Source: Enoplolaimus lenunculus (Eukaryota > Nematoda > Enoplea > Enoplida > Thoracostomopsidae). From it: 64,000 bases of DNA. The position numbers and the translations under genes were made by a program. How positions within the stretch are numbered: position 1 is the first letter of the stretch; each line of letters opens with the position of its first letter. Of the stretch, positions 10,017-21,733 are shown in pieces. The notes under the pieces are model-generated. The model did not search any database and was not told the origin of the DNA. It worked only from the letters and a program-made list of their open reading frames with translations. The DNA is taken from contig JASANG010002616.1 in assembly GCA_030248215.1 (NCBI GenBank), positions 124,001 through 188,000 of the forward strand, read 5' to 3'.

Positions 10017-10087
10017 CTGTCCAGCACCGCCAGCGTTTCTTGTGTATCTCTATGCTGTGTATACGTCATCCAGCAGCACGGTTCAAC
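10017..10087 (-). CDS. Shaw: Shaw-type K+ channel, end of T1 exon
   Basis: This small exon of 71 nt encodes VEPCCWMTYTQHRDTQETL and the start of the T1-S1 linker. VEPCCWMTY-QHRD is diagnostic of Kv3/Shaw channels. The Cys pair contributes to the zinc site at the T1 subunit interface in non-Shaker Kv channels (family knowledge). The acceptor is TATTTCAG/GTT and the donor is GACAG/GTACC, giving phase 2. The split Arg codon AG+A is completed by the next exon. Reading through the donor quickly meets a stop, which supports splicing here. The exon lies between a CTCAGG/TTAGGC array at 9.54-9.95 kb and a family A MITE at 10.22-10.42 kb. Confidence 0.93.
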
Positions 10088-10218
10088 CTGAAATATAACA
10101 GCCGAATAATTTGTTTTTTTCTCACTCATTTGAATATCCAATTGGGACACTTTAGACCAAATCCCACCCCCTAAACAGGGATTAAAAACCAAATTTTGTA
10201 CTAAGATTTAGTATTAAA

Positions 10219-10422
10219 GGGCCGGATCGTTTTCCGGAGGGGCTATAATAGAGTCAGTTTAAGCTTTAGACTAATTTTTTTGTTTAGGCTTAGGCTTACG
10301 CTTAGGCTTAGGAATAGGCTCATCCATACGCTTAGGCTTAGGCTTAGGCTTAGGCTTTGGCTTAGTCTTAGGTTTAGGAATATGCTTATACTACTGTTCC
10401 GGCACTGTTCTATACATGGGCC
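10219..10422. mobile_element. Family A MITE, short core
   Basis: It starts GGGCCGGATCGTTTTCCGGA, then GTTTAAGCTTTAGACTAA, a short TTAGGC core, and ATGCTTATACTACTGTTCCG followed by CTGTTCTATACATGGGCC. It lies in the channel intron between the two T1 exons, about 130 bp from the small exon. Confidence 0.85.
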
Positions 10423-10556
10423 CGCGTTTCCATCAGAAAATTCTGCACCCACTATTGATTGCCCTGCGCTGTCTTTGCCAAAATAGTGATTTTAAACGAG
10501 ATTTTAAGCCAATTCTTGGACGTCCACATTGCTCCACATTTGAGATTAAGGCTTAG

Positions 10557-11505
10557 GCTACGGGTTGCGCTATTACTTGTACGATGCCGCCCGTAACTCA
10601 ATACGGTGCCATCCGTTACCGTACGGTATGGTACTTGAGTAATTGGCGTACAATACCCAAAGGTCTAAGTGAGTATAGATTTTTTACCCGCGTTGTGTTT
10701 TACCCGTGGATTTTTTATGCTCGCGGGTATACCCGCACACAATTCCATTACCGTTACTGACCTTACCTGCAAATATTTTCGCTTTTGCGTTCAGTACAAT
10801 TGTGTATATAATTTTCCAGGGTCGATATGTGACTCGCTAGACTTACGTTACAAAAACTCTGTATCAGCAACTTTCAAAACAATCCATTAAACTAAATGTA
10901 ACACTGGATAACATTGCACATTACACCTATCACCGTTAAAACTTGGTTGTTTGCCGATGGATGATCAGTGAATCAAAACATTCTTGTGTGTACAAAACTG
11001 TAGTTAATACCGCATAAATCACACATTACTTTACGATTTCGTTAAAATTTGTCTCAAGACCTCTTTCAGAAAGCTGTAAACGTATTGTTCCAAGCCAAAG
11101 AAACGTATAACCTCTATAGGAACGCGGGTGATACGTGCAAATGGAATAAGATATATTGTTGCTGCCATTCAAAAAGCCACAAATATTTTTCGATTTTAAC
11201 GGCACCATTTCAGTATTGCAATACATATTAAATTCAAGTTTTTCTACATTATCTGGTTTCAAGTTTGCAATGAAAATTTTAAGCGGGTAAAGAATCACAA
11301 AATGTTACCCGCGCTTTGAAATTCTTTACCATTGGGTTTACCTGCGTCAATATTTTCTTTCCCGAACGCTTTTGGGTAGCGTGCAGCTCTTATCCGCACC
11401 GTAACGTACGGTGACGGCCGGCGTCATACGTGTGACGGACGACGCTGTCCGGGTTACCGACACCGCCGGAAATCAATCAGAATGTATAGCGCTACCCTTA
11501 GACTA
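10557..11505. mobile_element. Family F fold-back split by a 725-bp insert
   Basis: The left half (10557-10653) has GGGTTGCGCTATTACTTGTA and GCCGCCCGTAACTC. The right half (11379-11505) has GTAACGTACGGTGACGGCCG and ATGTATAGCGCTACCC. Between them the insert 10654-11378 starts TACCCAAAGG and ends CTTTTGGGTA, with TACCCGCG-rich subterminal sequence. GCGTACAA and GCGTGCAG flank the insert, perhaps an eroded 8-bp duplication. The insert shows no coding frame. Confidence 0.65.
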
Positions 11506-11553
11506 AAAGGCTTCGGCTAAAAACTCAAGTGGTCGTAAATGTTAATCACGCAC

Positions 11554-11795
11554 CTGATTGGAGTCTAAACCCCAAAATTCAAGTTCTTCTTCAAACAGCG
11601 GGCCACAAACGTCGGTCGGATAATGTAGTTTTCCGGTTCGATAATAATTCAATATTTGAGCAAATACCCCTGGGTGACGGTCGAAGAAAAATTCGTTCAA
11701 CACCGGATCGAAATTTGAGACAGCTTCAGTTAAACGCGACAAACGAGTTGCAGGGATTTTTTTCAATGTTGCTTTATATGTTTCATGACGAATAC
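11554..11795 (-). CDS. Shaw: Shaw-type K+ channel, T1 domain exon
   Basis: This exon encodes 80 codons plus a 2-nt completion of the upstream codon. It is the cytoplasmic T1 tetramerisation domain of a voltage-gated K+ channel, which directs subfamily-specific assembly of four subunits. It begins inside the conserved NVGG-I-R-H-E-T-Y motif ([13 protein letters not shown]) and continues through [27 protein letters not shown] and the acidic [10 protein letters not shown]. These are hallmarks of Kv T1, with the CGP-F-E-EL-FWG wording of Shaw/KCNC. The acceptor reads TTTTACAG and the donor CAG/GTGCGT. It joins in phase 0 to the next exon, which supplies the zinc-coordinating CC motif. The exon with the initiator Met and the start of NVGG must lie at higher coordinates on this strand. 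I did not find it. Confidence 0.93.
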
Positions 11796-13214
11796 CTGTA
11801 AAATAACTCAATAACTCGAGCGTAGCTTAGATTTTGGAAACGGGGAGAGTCCACTCGAGTTCGATAAAAATGTCAAAGTGGGGGTGTTCTAATGTTGCAT
11901 ATTGGTGCCGTGACTAAAAGTACCTAGTGCAAAAATTGTAACGCAGAGGGGGTTTCAAACTTGAACCCCTCTGAGTACGTCCCGTTTCTAAATAGACCCT
12001 GAAGACAAATTGCAAAGATGAACAAAGGGGTTGACACCTGAAACCCGTCTGGCTACGCCATAGAATACAAAAGCGGTGACTGGGGGACACTGCTGCCTAT
12101 ACCGTGATTCGGGCATGTGAAATTTGTTTCGACCCAATTCTAAAATATGTGCCTTTAAGCTACTGTCACGACAATATACTAAATTTCAATTCAAGCTCGC
12201 TGTCACACCTAAGGACAACGTAGTGCCCTCGGAAGTCGCCCCCAATTGGGTCTTGACCCCTGGGGGTCCATCCTGGTAGACTAAAATGGGAACATTTTAT
12301 TGGGGGCCACCTTGGATCTGATTGGGAAGGCCGACTATCTTCACCGATTCAGATCCGCAAGCTGTGTCTAATGGTATATAATTTGTGTTGTGTTTACAAT
12401 TTTTTCAATTTTTTGTTCCATGGGGAAATTTAATTTTTCACAAATTCAAATTTAGATGTGCAATGATCAGCAGAGGATATGAGAAGCTCAAATGTGCAAC
12501 AATTTTTGAACTTCAACCATTTTTGGACAAACATCCCCTGGGAGTGGGGATAAAGCCGAAATTTTGGGCCCCCTTGAAAAGTTTCAATTTCACATGTAAG
12601 TAGTCTAAAATTCTTGTATACCCCTCGGGAAAAATTATAGCCCCAATAGCAAGATGAGCTGGCTACGGGGCTTGATTTTAACCATTATTTACCTCCAACA
12701 TTGAGTATAACACGATTTTCTGCATCCATTAGACGTCATACGCAAACAATTACTACCGCTGCGCGTCGTCTGGCGCGATGTATCTTTGTCATATTGCAAA
12801 TTATTGCTAATTGCTAAATTGCAGTTTGCAGTTGTTTTGCATGCAGTCAATACACCGAAATATTGCAACAAGAATTTTGCTAAATCAGTATTTAAAATAA
12901 ACCAGAAATGTTTCCACGATACAAGTAGTACCTTCAGCAAGTTCAATTGCAAGTTGTGCGTGCAGGACTGCAGTTTGAATATATTATGCGTTAAAAGTGC
13001 AATTTTGCAACTTCGACCCGTTTCATGCAGTGTTAATATTAATGCAAACAGATAATAATACATTTAGATGCAACATATATTTTGCCTGTATTTGTTATAT
13101 GTTCGCATCGGATGCAATTAATAAGATTAGATAATGTTTATAAAGTTACATAATTCTAGCAATTACCTTTTTAAGTAAAAAATATATTGCTAAAAATAAC
13201 AAAGAAAATACTCA
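11796..13214. other. No exon recognised; upstream intron or 5' region of the channel gene
   Basis: This should contain or lead to the first channel exon, but no Met-initiated frame ending in an NVG-type motif with a donor was found. 12786-13030 is a degenerate family G-like sequence (GCAATTTTGCAACTTC, TTGCAAGTTGTGCG). The rest shows nothing. Confidence 0.5.
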
Positions 13215-13483
13215 AAAGCCCTTTTCACACGTGCAAGTGTGTGCTGCGAGAACTTGCAGCTGCAAATTGCACGCAGAAATTGCATTTTTTATCAGCCAAT
13301 GAGAAAGCGGCTGCAATAAATTCAGTAAACTTGCATGGTTATTCACACATGTGAACTATGTTCCAAGCTTTTAATGTATTATTTGGAGCTGCAAGTTTTT
13401 CGACCGAAATTTTGGACAATGCTTTCAAGTGCAAGTTGCAGCTGAAAGTTCACGCAGCACAAACTTGCACGTGTGAATAGAGC
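13215..13483. mobile_element. Family G MITE
   Basis: AAGCCCTTTTCACACGTGCA and GCTGCGAGAACTTGCAGCTG to GCAGCACAAACTTGCACGTG and TGAATAGAGCTTA. Long TIRs and the CAATGAGAAAGCGGCTGC interior are shared with 1944 and 31743. A more degenerate relative occupies about 12786-13030. Confidence 0.85.
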
Positions 13484-14013
13484 TTAATGGTTAAAAATGT
13501 GACCAATAGGGTTGCGTTATACTCGCCGGACGCCACCGCACGAAAAGCATTTTTATTAAGATTTTGCCTGTATTTTTGTTAGCAAGGCAGAGCGGCGTCC
13601 GGCGAAGCAGACTTGGACCCCCTAGAAAAATTTGGACCCTTAAGATTGTAAGCTATACCCCTCCTAAAAGTGGTTCACCTGCCTCTAGGACAACTGGCTT
13701 TTGGCTTGGATTTTCAGGGCAGAATATGATTGGCCAGTTCTCATGTTACACCCCCAAAAAGCTTGTGACCCCCTTCAGCGACATTAATATCCGTTACACC
13801 AGAAACCTAAATATATTGGTTTACAGCGATCGAGTTATAAACAAACACAAGGGCGTAGCCAGCGGGGGCTTTTGGAGTCTCACCCTTTTTTGTAATGGTT
13901 CATCAGATTTGAGAAACATTTTCACTTGGTAACACAACAAACCCATCATTCCTACTGTTTATATAACATTATCCCACTTTTCAAAATCATGCTTACGTCC
14001 ATGATATGACACA

Positions 14014-14209
14014 AATGGCCAATGTATAGAATAGTGCCGTAACAGTAAAATAAGCGTATTACTAAGCCTAAGCCTAAACGCCTAAGTTGAAGCGTACAAA
14101 TGAACTAAAGCCTAAACCTTAATCTAAACAAAAAATTAGTTTAAAGCATAAGCTTTAATCTACTGCAGTCCCTCAGAAAAACGACCCGTCTCTGATCTTT
14201 ACGTAAGGC
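14014..14209. mobile_element. Family A MITE
   Basis: The left end is AATGTATAGAATAGTGCCGT with AACAGTAAAATAAGCG. The core is a few CCTAAG units. The right end is GTCTAAAGCATAAGC followed by CAGAAAAACGACCCGTCTC and CTGATCTTTACGTAAGGCC. Confidence 0.75.
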
Positions 14210-14944
14210 CACACAAATAGCAGGATATCGTCATAATCAAAATCTTGCCTACATGTATGGTTTTAGTGAACCCGCTGGTTGGCTGACACCTAAACGCGAA
14301 ACCCTTAAAATCAGCCATTACGATCAGGAGGCGGAAGCGGATACAACAGCAAGACGGGTTCATCTTCCGGAGGGCCGGATATATAAGCGGAGCAAGCCGC
14401 GTACGACAAGCGAGCAAGAAACCAAACGCAATTTTTGGAACATTAACGATACAGTGTTCCGGTTAGCAGAGGGTGTCGGCCGCGTCAAACGTTTTGCGCC
14501 CCCCAAAAAAATACAGCGCTAACCAAAACGAAAAATCAAATTACTAAAATTGTCATTTTTCACACTTGGTGCCCACAAGTCCACGACCATATTATACACC
14601 TGAACCCGGGTAATTTGCTAAATTTAAGACGGAATCAGCTCCATTTGTCATTCAGGTTTTTTTTACTCATTTTTCACCAGAGGTCACAAGAGTATGCCGA
14701 CTGGTTTTAGGTTTGCGATTATATTAAAATTGGTGAAAAAATTAATCAACCGATTTGACACTGTACAACAACGGTCGTGTGAATAGTTCGTGATTTCGAG
14801 TGCTCAGTGAAACCACCAACTCCGCGTTTCAGGTCGGTTTCCAATGACGCTTCAGGGACTCCCTTAAGGCGTGGATTTAGGTTTGGCTTTAGATTAGTTT
14901 TAGTTTTTAGTTTGAAATATATTTAGGAGTGGCACAATCACCTT

Positions 14945-15110
14945 TAGGTCGGATTCAGAAATTTCTAACGGCGACAGCCGCGTTGGCAAAAGTTATGAAA
15001 CGGCAATTTTTACTGTATGCTATATATGTGTCAATTTTCTGACGGCGAAAACTGTAAGGGTAGGAGGTACATTACCATTTTATCACAAAAAATTTCTGAC
15101 GAAATAAAAA
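14945..15110. repeat. Dispersed repeat with TTTCTGACGGCG and TATCACAAAAAATTTCTG blocks
   Basis: GCAAAAGTTATGAAACGGC, TTTTACTGTATGCTATATAT and ATTTTATCACAAAAAATTTC recur at 25820-26145, 27600-27785 (inverted), 28555-28715, 39790-39985 (inverted), 48645-48810, 50770-50950 and 53765-53890. The ends in some copies carry GGATCCGCTA, so the group is probably related to the CAGTGGCGGATC elements. No complete boundaries or target duplication were found. Confidence 0.6.
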
Positions 15111-15261
15111 TGTATTAATTGCTTGTTCAATGATTGTGGAAAACAAATTATTTCTATTGAAACTTGACGTTTACTGTGTGATGCAGTTGGCACCCAAGTT
15201 ATAAATGCATATATGTAGTTGGTGTATGCATTCTGACTGAAAAGTCAAACTTTGTGCCTGC

Positions 15262-15611
15262 CAGGCTGTAAACGGATAGTAAAAATAACGTAAACGGAAA
15301 CGAAAAACGGACGTTTAAAAGTTTCAAAAATGTTTTATTCTTCTGCCAACGCAATTGAGGCGTGCAAATATTCACCGGTTTTTTAAAAATATTAAACAAA
15401 AATGGCGGATGCATTGAAATTTTCAAGACTTTGAATTTGATATCGTGATTTTTATTTCATTTCAAACAATTGTAGCATATCTGTAAAGAAAAACTGCGAA
15501 TTATACACGTGATTTATAATTAATTTAGAACGTAAAATTTCCGTTATTTCTATAACGGAAACGGAAACGGGCACAGATTTTTGCCGGACACGGATACCCG
15601 ATTGGACCCTG
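15262..15611. mobile_element. hAT-like MITE
   Basis: 350 bp from CAGGCTGTAAACGGATAGTA to CGATTGGACCCTG. It is flanked by GTGCCTGC before and GTGCCTAC after, which match at 7 of 8 positions, as expected of an ageing 8-bp target duplication. The interior repeats ACGGAAACGG. Confidence 0.85.
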
Positions 15612-17009
15612 GTGCCTACGCTTTTAAATGAATTTTTAACGAAATAGTTTCCGCAAATCAGAAAACAGCCCAAATTTTTTCGTTTGAAATTCTCAAAATA
15701 CAGAAAATCATTTAGATTCACCAACAACAAAGCAGATTTTTTTTAAATAGTTTTACGCGAAATAATACACAATGCACGGTGTTTAACAATTATTACACGC
15801 ATGCGTCAGTGCCGCAGCTACCGACCCCAACTACTGTTTGCAGGTGGGATGGCGGCGAGCACCAGAAGGGTGGCAAAATTGATCCATCAAGTGATTTCAA
15901 AACATTTTGCCCGTTCAGCGCAATGTTGAGTTACGTAAGCTGTTGCGCCCCTGGGTGATACTTTGCTAGAGGGCTATCTTGCTGGGGGGTCGCCTTCAAG
16001 CCGCGGCAGAAATATACGTGCTACTAAGTTTTCAGAAGAGCATTTAGGTGTCATTGTCCATAGCTTATACAGGGTTCACCATTATCAAGATAGAGGTTAA
16101 TGTGCTTATTGGCGAAACTGAGAACGGCACTCACGGCGTAGCCCCCATGTCAGTCTAGATAGGAACCGGGACTTCAGACCTTTCTAAATGTCGGAAAGAA
16201 TTAAAATAATTCTTTGCATGGATAGCTTATTAATCCGTATCTTGAATAGCACTGTAACAGAAAATATATTTCACGGTTACTAGTCTTCATAATTTGAAAC
16301 GTGTCGTTAGCTGATTTGCTATTCAGGCCAATTACTCATTTGCCAATATCCTTCCGCTACGTTGATTCGTTATCGGTATTTTGTCTGATCAAATAGTCAA
16401 ATGTGATTGGTAAATAAGTTCAACTAGTACATGTAGTGGCACACATGTGCAACTGGACTAAAAGCGTCTCAGGTCCAAAACTAAATTGTTGCCTGGGCCC
16501 CTCTTCAAGTTAACGAAATAAAAAACTGCTTTTTGATAAGCTGTTGTGCTGTAGTTCTTTGAACATATATAAAACACATCCGAAACAATAGGTATTCTCA
16601 ATGCAAGCAGCCATAATTTCAATACGTGACGTAAACAAAAATCCGTTGAAACGCTGCCCAAAATACGTATGTAGAGCATTCCAACTTTAATATATTGATA
16701 TCAGTTTAGCCTAGGCCAACCTGTTACTACATCATATAGAGACTCGACTAATTGCTAATTGGTCTGAATATCGGATTAACCGATGACAAATATACAACAG
16801 GTTTTACCTGTGTTGCCATTCGGGCATAATTTATAACCTGTAAGTGCAATAATAAAAAATTATTGAAAACGTATCATGGAACTCATAAAATATTCGGTAA
16901 CAGTCAAAAACAGTCATTCAAGTAGGCAAAATAACTTAGTCTAAGCTGTTATTATAGTGAAACTGTATGTAAATTATATATTTGGCGTAAGTGATATCGG
17001 TTTATGTTA
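15612..17009. other. No recognised feature
   Basis: Unique-looking AT-rich DNA. AAAATACGTATGTAGAGCATTC (16659 on) resembles text at 20362 and 30220, so a diverged repeat is present, but its limits are not visible. Confidence 0.5.
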
Positions 17010-17200
17010 CAATGTATGGAACAGAGTCGTAACTGCAGCATAAGCATATTCCCAAGCCTAACTCTAAGCCTCAGTGAAAAAATAAGCGTAATAATGAGCG
17101 TACACCTAAACCTATGCCTGAACCTAAGCAAAAAAGTAGTCTAAAGCTTAAGCTTACTCTATTGCAGTCTCGCAGAAAAAAAACTGTTTCGCCCCATGCG
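17010..17200. mobile_element. Family A MITE
   Basis: ATGTATGGAACAGAGTCGTA opens the element. It has a short CCTAAG core, then AGTCTAAAGCTTAAGCTTAC, CTATTGCAGTCTCGCAG and CTGTTTCGCCCCATGC. The right terminus is eroded. Confidence 0.7.
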
Positions 17201-17260
17201 CACCGTTTTTATGAATGATAAAATATCACCGATACAAATTGTTCATCTAAATCTCACAAT

Positions 17261-17457
17261 CACTGGCGGACGCGAGGGGAGGACACTGTGGCCTGAACCC
17301 CCCAGACAAGAATGAAATACATGATTTTGTATTAAAATTGAGTACTAAAATTGCGGTTGGCTTTTCGCTCGCTGGTTCGCGAGTTATTTTTTGCTTTTAT
17401 ATTTCTCACGACCCCACCCACCACCCCCAGTTTTAAAAATTTCTCGATACGCCACTG
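17261..17457. mobile_element. hAT-like MITE, CACTGGCGGA type
   Basis: 197 bp, CACTGGCGGACGCGAGGGG to TTCTCGATACGCCACTG, with the TTTTCGCTCGCTGGTTCGCG interior block of the family. The outer octamers do not match. Confidence 0.8.
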
Positions 17458-17565
17458 GTTTTAAATACCTGTGTCACGCTCGCGACACTATTTTCAACCA
17501 ATAGAACCAACCATAGGGGTAATAAATGACCCTTAGCTAATAATCAGAGGCAATACAGAGCCAAG

Positions 17566-17567
17566 AT

Positions 17568-17598
<31 letters not shown>
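17566..17598. repeat. (AAT)n microsatellite
   Basis: Eleven AAT triplets. Confidence 0.92.
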
Positions 17599-18475
17599 TG
17601 GTTATATTGTTCTCAATCAAGCAGTGTGGCATTACATATAAAACGATTATTACGTGCAGGTATTAAAGGTGCATTATTAATTGACACGTGTGTGTGATTT
17701 ATTGACTTTGCGGGGTCGAAACCGGAAGCTTAATACAAGGCCCACCGTTCAAGATCTTTTATGAAAAATTTATTTCTCATACCTTGGGTGGATTCCCAAA
17801 CCAAATTCGAGCGTATTGCGCTTTTGTCTGTATTTCTCAGGGTGTTTTTACGCTGTAAATCTGTCTATTTTCGTAGCAGGGTACAAACACGGACGTCAGC
17901 TTCCAGATACGGCTCTGATAGAATTTTTGACGAAGGTTCCGACAATTTCGGTAGTGAAATTTCGCATTGTTTTAATACAAAAATAATGCATTTTTCTTTT
18001 GTTTTTGTTTTAAATTTAGGCATAAATTTTGAAGAAAAACATGTCGAGATTGCGTAAAACAATAAGCGTAAAACCAAACGATTTAACAAAACATTACAGA
18101 TATTTGCTTAAGCTGACAAATTATATATACATTATTTTAACAATTTACCTAATTTGGTCTCGCCTGCAGCTTCACCTTCGGTTCCGGATCCGCCAAGTTT
18201 TGTTGACCTCCGTCACCGGATCCGGTATTTTTGGCATCCAGGGAACAACACCCTGGTTCGTAGTCAGTTCAAAACGCTGGAAGATTTTCACATGAGCGAA
18301 CCAGAAATTTTCTAGGTTTCACAATTTTTTAGGGTTGGATGTCCGTGTTCAGGTCCGGCTCTAGGATCAGCCCCACCGGCAAACAATATTTCACTTTAGT
18401 ATAACTTTTGTCGCTGACATGCCAAGTATGTGAGAAGGTCTCGCCCCAATAATGTCCATGCGAGGGTCACCAGAA

Positions 18476-18694
18476 TGGCCCGTGTAAAGTTCAGGGGCGG
18501 AGACAGTTTTCCTGTGGTACTAGAATAGAGTAAGCATAAGCTTTAGACTTATTTTTGTTGCTTGGTTTAGGCTCTCATAGGCTTAGGCTTAGGAATATGC
18601 TCATTCTTGTGCTTAGGTTTAGGTTTAGGCTTAGGTTTAGACATAGGAATATGCTTATAATACTGTTCCGCCCCTGTTCTTTACATTGGTCCCA
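18476..18694. mobile_element. Family A MITE
   Basis: The left end is GGCCCGTGTAAAGTTCAGGG and GCGGAGACAGTTTTCCTG. AGTAAGCATAAGCTTTAGAC and a TTAGGC core follow. The right end is ATACTGTTCCGCCCCTGTTC and TTTACATTGGTCC. Confidence 0.8.
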
Positions 18695-19326
18695 GAATTA
18701 AGAAATGTTCAAATTTTTCCAGATTAACGCGATTGGATTAGCCTCAAGAGCGTTAAGCCAACTAAAACAGATACTAAATTTTATTGTTAAAAGACAAACC
18801 ATAACTGCTAACATTCCGTATATTTTGAAATTTTGTTAGACGCCCCGTGGGTGTGCGGGGGTTGGCCCGTTTGAGGATTCAGGGCCGATAAGCATGTGAC
18901 CCAGAGACGATTTCTCTAAATAAAAATGATTCGGCAAAAAACATTTCAGTCCACGAGAAAGGCTTTTAGTCGGCTCAACTACTCGACCTGAAAGACTCCT
19001 GGTGGAAGTTTTGCTCAAAGTTTAGCACCATCACGCCGGAGTCTAACAGCTTGCAGTTGCGTTAAGCATGCTGCTACTACTCGGAGTTCGGCTTGGGTGG
19101 CCCCCCCAAAATCCTGGGTGATGGCACCCTGCAATGATTAAAATAGTCAAATGTTTTGTTTAAAACCTTGTAAGGGTAGGGCCCCTCTTTGCGTTGGGGG
19201 ACTCACATGGAGAATATGGGGGTAGTTGATCCGTCCCAGCTACTACAACGCAATGCAGTCATTGCAATACGTTCCTACACCGATGCATGTGCACGTGTAT
19301 GTATTGCAATCATTGCATTACATATA

Positions 19327-19523
19327 CTTTGGGTGACGCTATACTTGTGGCACCGTCCGGCGCCGTTGGTAACATTCCGATACCGTTCGTGGGTCATTCG
19401 ACCACGATACGGCACGGTGACAGACGGTGACATACGACGCTGACCGGCATCAAAAGTATAGCCCACCTTTAAGTATAGCCCACCTTTAAGTATAGCCCAC
19501 CTTTAAGTATAGCCCACCTTGAC
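19327..19523. mobile_element. Family F fold-back with one terminus repeated four times
   Basis: TTGGGTGACGCTATACTTGT opens a hairpin with GCACCGTCCGGCGCCG and GACGCTGACCGGCATC. The right terminus AAGTATAGCCCACCTTT then occurs four times in a row (about 19457-19523) at 17-bp spacing. Confidence 0.8.
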
Positions 19524-19544
19524 CGTGCACATATACTGACACAC

Positions 19545-19652
19545 AAGGGTTCAACCGAAATTTCTGTTCCGGCCGGAATTCCAGCAAAAATTCAATTCCT
19601 GTTCCCCCTGTTCCTGTTGTGCCAAAATTTAGTTGCTACCGGAACCCCCCTG
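19545..19652. mobile_element. Short hAT-like MITE
   Basis: 108 bp, AAGGGTTCAACCGAAATTTC to CCGGAACCCCCCTG, with a perfect 8-bp duplication TGACACAC at 19537-19544 and 19653-19660. The interior CTGTTCCGGCCGGAATTCC is shared with the element at 61174, of which it is a shortened relative. Confidence 0.93.
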
Positions 19653-20751
19653 TGACACACCTGGTCCGCAAGCAAACACAACCGCGCCCACCATTTCGTC
19701 ATCGGACCTTTACGTCATCATTTTTCACTTTCAAAACCACAACGCGCAAGTTTGATGAATAAAATCTGTCAACGGAAGCTTAAAAATATTTCAAACCTTG
19801 GCCCCATATTAAACGTTATAGAAGCCTCTGTGATGTAGTTACCTGTCAGTCATTTGGCACGAAACGTTCCGGAACATTTTGGGGGGTCGCAATGGTGGTA
19901 TATACGTTTCACTGCGGGTTCGCCATATTAAACAGTTTAAAATTTATAAAAATGACGAAAACTTGTATCAGTCGCAGAAATTTTGGGCCGTCAAATGGTA
20001 CCCTGTACACTCTATAGCCTGTGATTAGTACAGGGATTGCAGCATTGTATATGCGACCCTAAGCTAGGGAAAACCGATGGGGGGGGCTAAGGTTCAAAAA
20101 AATTTTCGCTTTCCCCTCGTTCCGTTTCTGAATCTCTTGTATGTCATCTGAAAGCCTTCTTTGTGCTTCTTGAGAATATTATAGCTCGTTTGCATATTGA
20201 GCTGGATATAGACTTTGCTGGTTGTCCAACTTTGCGCAACGTGCAAAAGCGTTAGCGAATAATACATGAAAGTATGCATGCAAATTCTAATTATAGAACA
20301 ATCGCGTCTACGTATGTGCTATGATACTATTGTAAACAAATATTTTTGAAACTTGCCCAAAATACGTATGTGTGGCGTTCCAGCTTTAATATACAAATTT
20401 ATATTAAATCGACGTTTAGTTCCATGATTAATAGAATTCTCAATAATTGTTGCAGCGTATTTCATAGTGATTTTAAATAGTTATTGGCTAAGTTGCAGAG
20501 ACACGACTTAAGTCGACGTCTGACTTATTCGATTTTGGAATTAAGAAAGAAACCTAACTTTATGGGTCGAAATTTTTGATAAATTGGCCACCCCTACAGG
20601 TGCAAACTGCTCCATTTTAAAGTTACTGACCAGCACTTGAAAGTTAGCACAGACTCCAGCTACAACTATTGATTTTATTTGGGAAAATTGAAAGGTCTAC
20701 CTTGCAGTACCAAACTCACGGTATATAGAGCAATTGTAGCGAAAAGTTTGC

Positions 20752-20812
20752 ACGGCTGCGTAGCTCAGTGGTTAGAGCAGCGGATCGGTAATCCCGAATC
20801 TGCAGCCAAATT
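20752..20812 (+). other. tRNA-like segment
   Basis: GGCTGCGTAGCTCAGTGGTT then AGAGCAGCGGATCGGTAATC resembles the D arm and anticodon arm of a tRNA. CTGCAGCC follows instead of a proper T arm, so it is a partial tRNA or SINE head. Confidence 0.5.
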
Positions 20813-20864
20813 TTCGTGAAGGGCATTATATGGCTGCTGCGTAGCTTAGAATTCTCACTTTAAG

Positions 20865-21134
20865 CAAGAGTGGATAATAACAAGAGTGTGCAACTCTTTG
20901 GGTCCCTCATGGTACTAAATGTACCACCAGGCGTTGCGTTTCTGGCCGACCCCCGCTTGTTTAGAAGGGGGGTCGCTATCACATGAATACACAAAAATTG
21001 AATTTCGTACTGGTTGTACGCCCCTTTAAATAAAGGGGTTGCGGTAAAAACGCAACACGTGCCGGGTACATTATTTTCTACACAGAATATGCCCAGTTGC
21101 ACACTATTGTACAGAGCCATTATCGACTCTTGCA
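20865..21134. mobile_element. Family E MITE
   Basis: AAGAGTGGATAATAACAAGA and GTGTGCAACTCTTTGGGTCC to CAGTTGCACACTATTGTACA and TTATCGACTCTTGC. Internal AATGTACCACCAGGCGTTGC matches the copies at 2519 and 52502. Confidence 0.8.
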
Positions 21135-21357
21135 TATAAGTAACATAGACAAAGCTTAACTAAAATTTTGGCTTAAGTTAAAATTTGACTTAAGAGTCAT
21201 ATTTCTGCCGCCCGGCCATTAAATTTCAAAATTTTTGCTAATACAATTGAGGTAACTTTTGAATTTCTAATTGCTTCAATCCATTAGGGAATTCAAGATA
21301 CGGGTCATCCATAGTGTCCTGCAACACGAATCAAGACCAAATATTTTGCGTTAAAAT

Positions 21358-21545
21358 TTACTACTCCAATTGCAGTTTAGGCTTAGGCTTTAAGCTAAGG
21401 CTTAGGCTTAGTCTTAGACTTAGGCGTAGGCTGAAGCTTTTTGGTTTCAGTGTTCAAGATACTGAAGCTTTTTTTGGCTTTAATGTCCATGACATTACCC
21501 CATTAATAGTCACCTGGTGTACGCATGGTATTATGGAAGTTGCAA
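21358..21545. repeat. Short TTAGGC tract with the same 3' flank as the 26-kb array
   Basis: TTGCAGTTTAGGCTTAGGC and related hexamers run to about 21433. They are followed by GGCTGAAGCTTTTTGG, AGTGTTCAAGATACTGAAGC and AGTCACCTGGTGTACGCATG. The last two blocks match 27412-27490. The two loci are copies of one dispersed element with very different core lengths. Confidence 0.75.
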
Positions 21546-21733
21546 TTCGCCACTGCCAAAATTTGTCTCAAAACTCAGAAATAAACGAACACAAACGAGT
21601 TCAAGGATTACGGTTACACTTTACGATCCTATCGTTAGTGTAACAGTCCCATACCGGTAGTTCGTTTAGCGAATTAAGAAAAGGGGTTCGTATTAAAAAA
21701 TTTCGTCAAATATAAAATAAAAAAAAACTTAAG

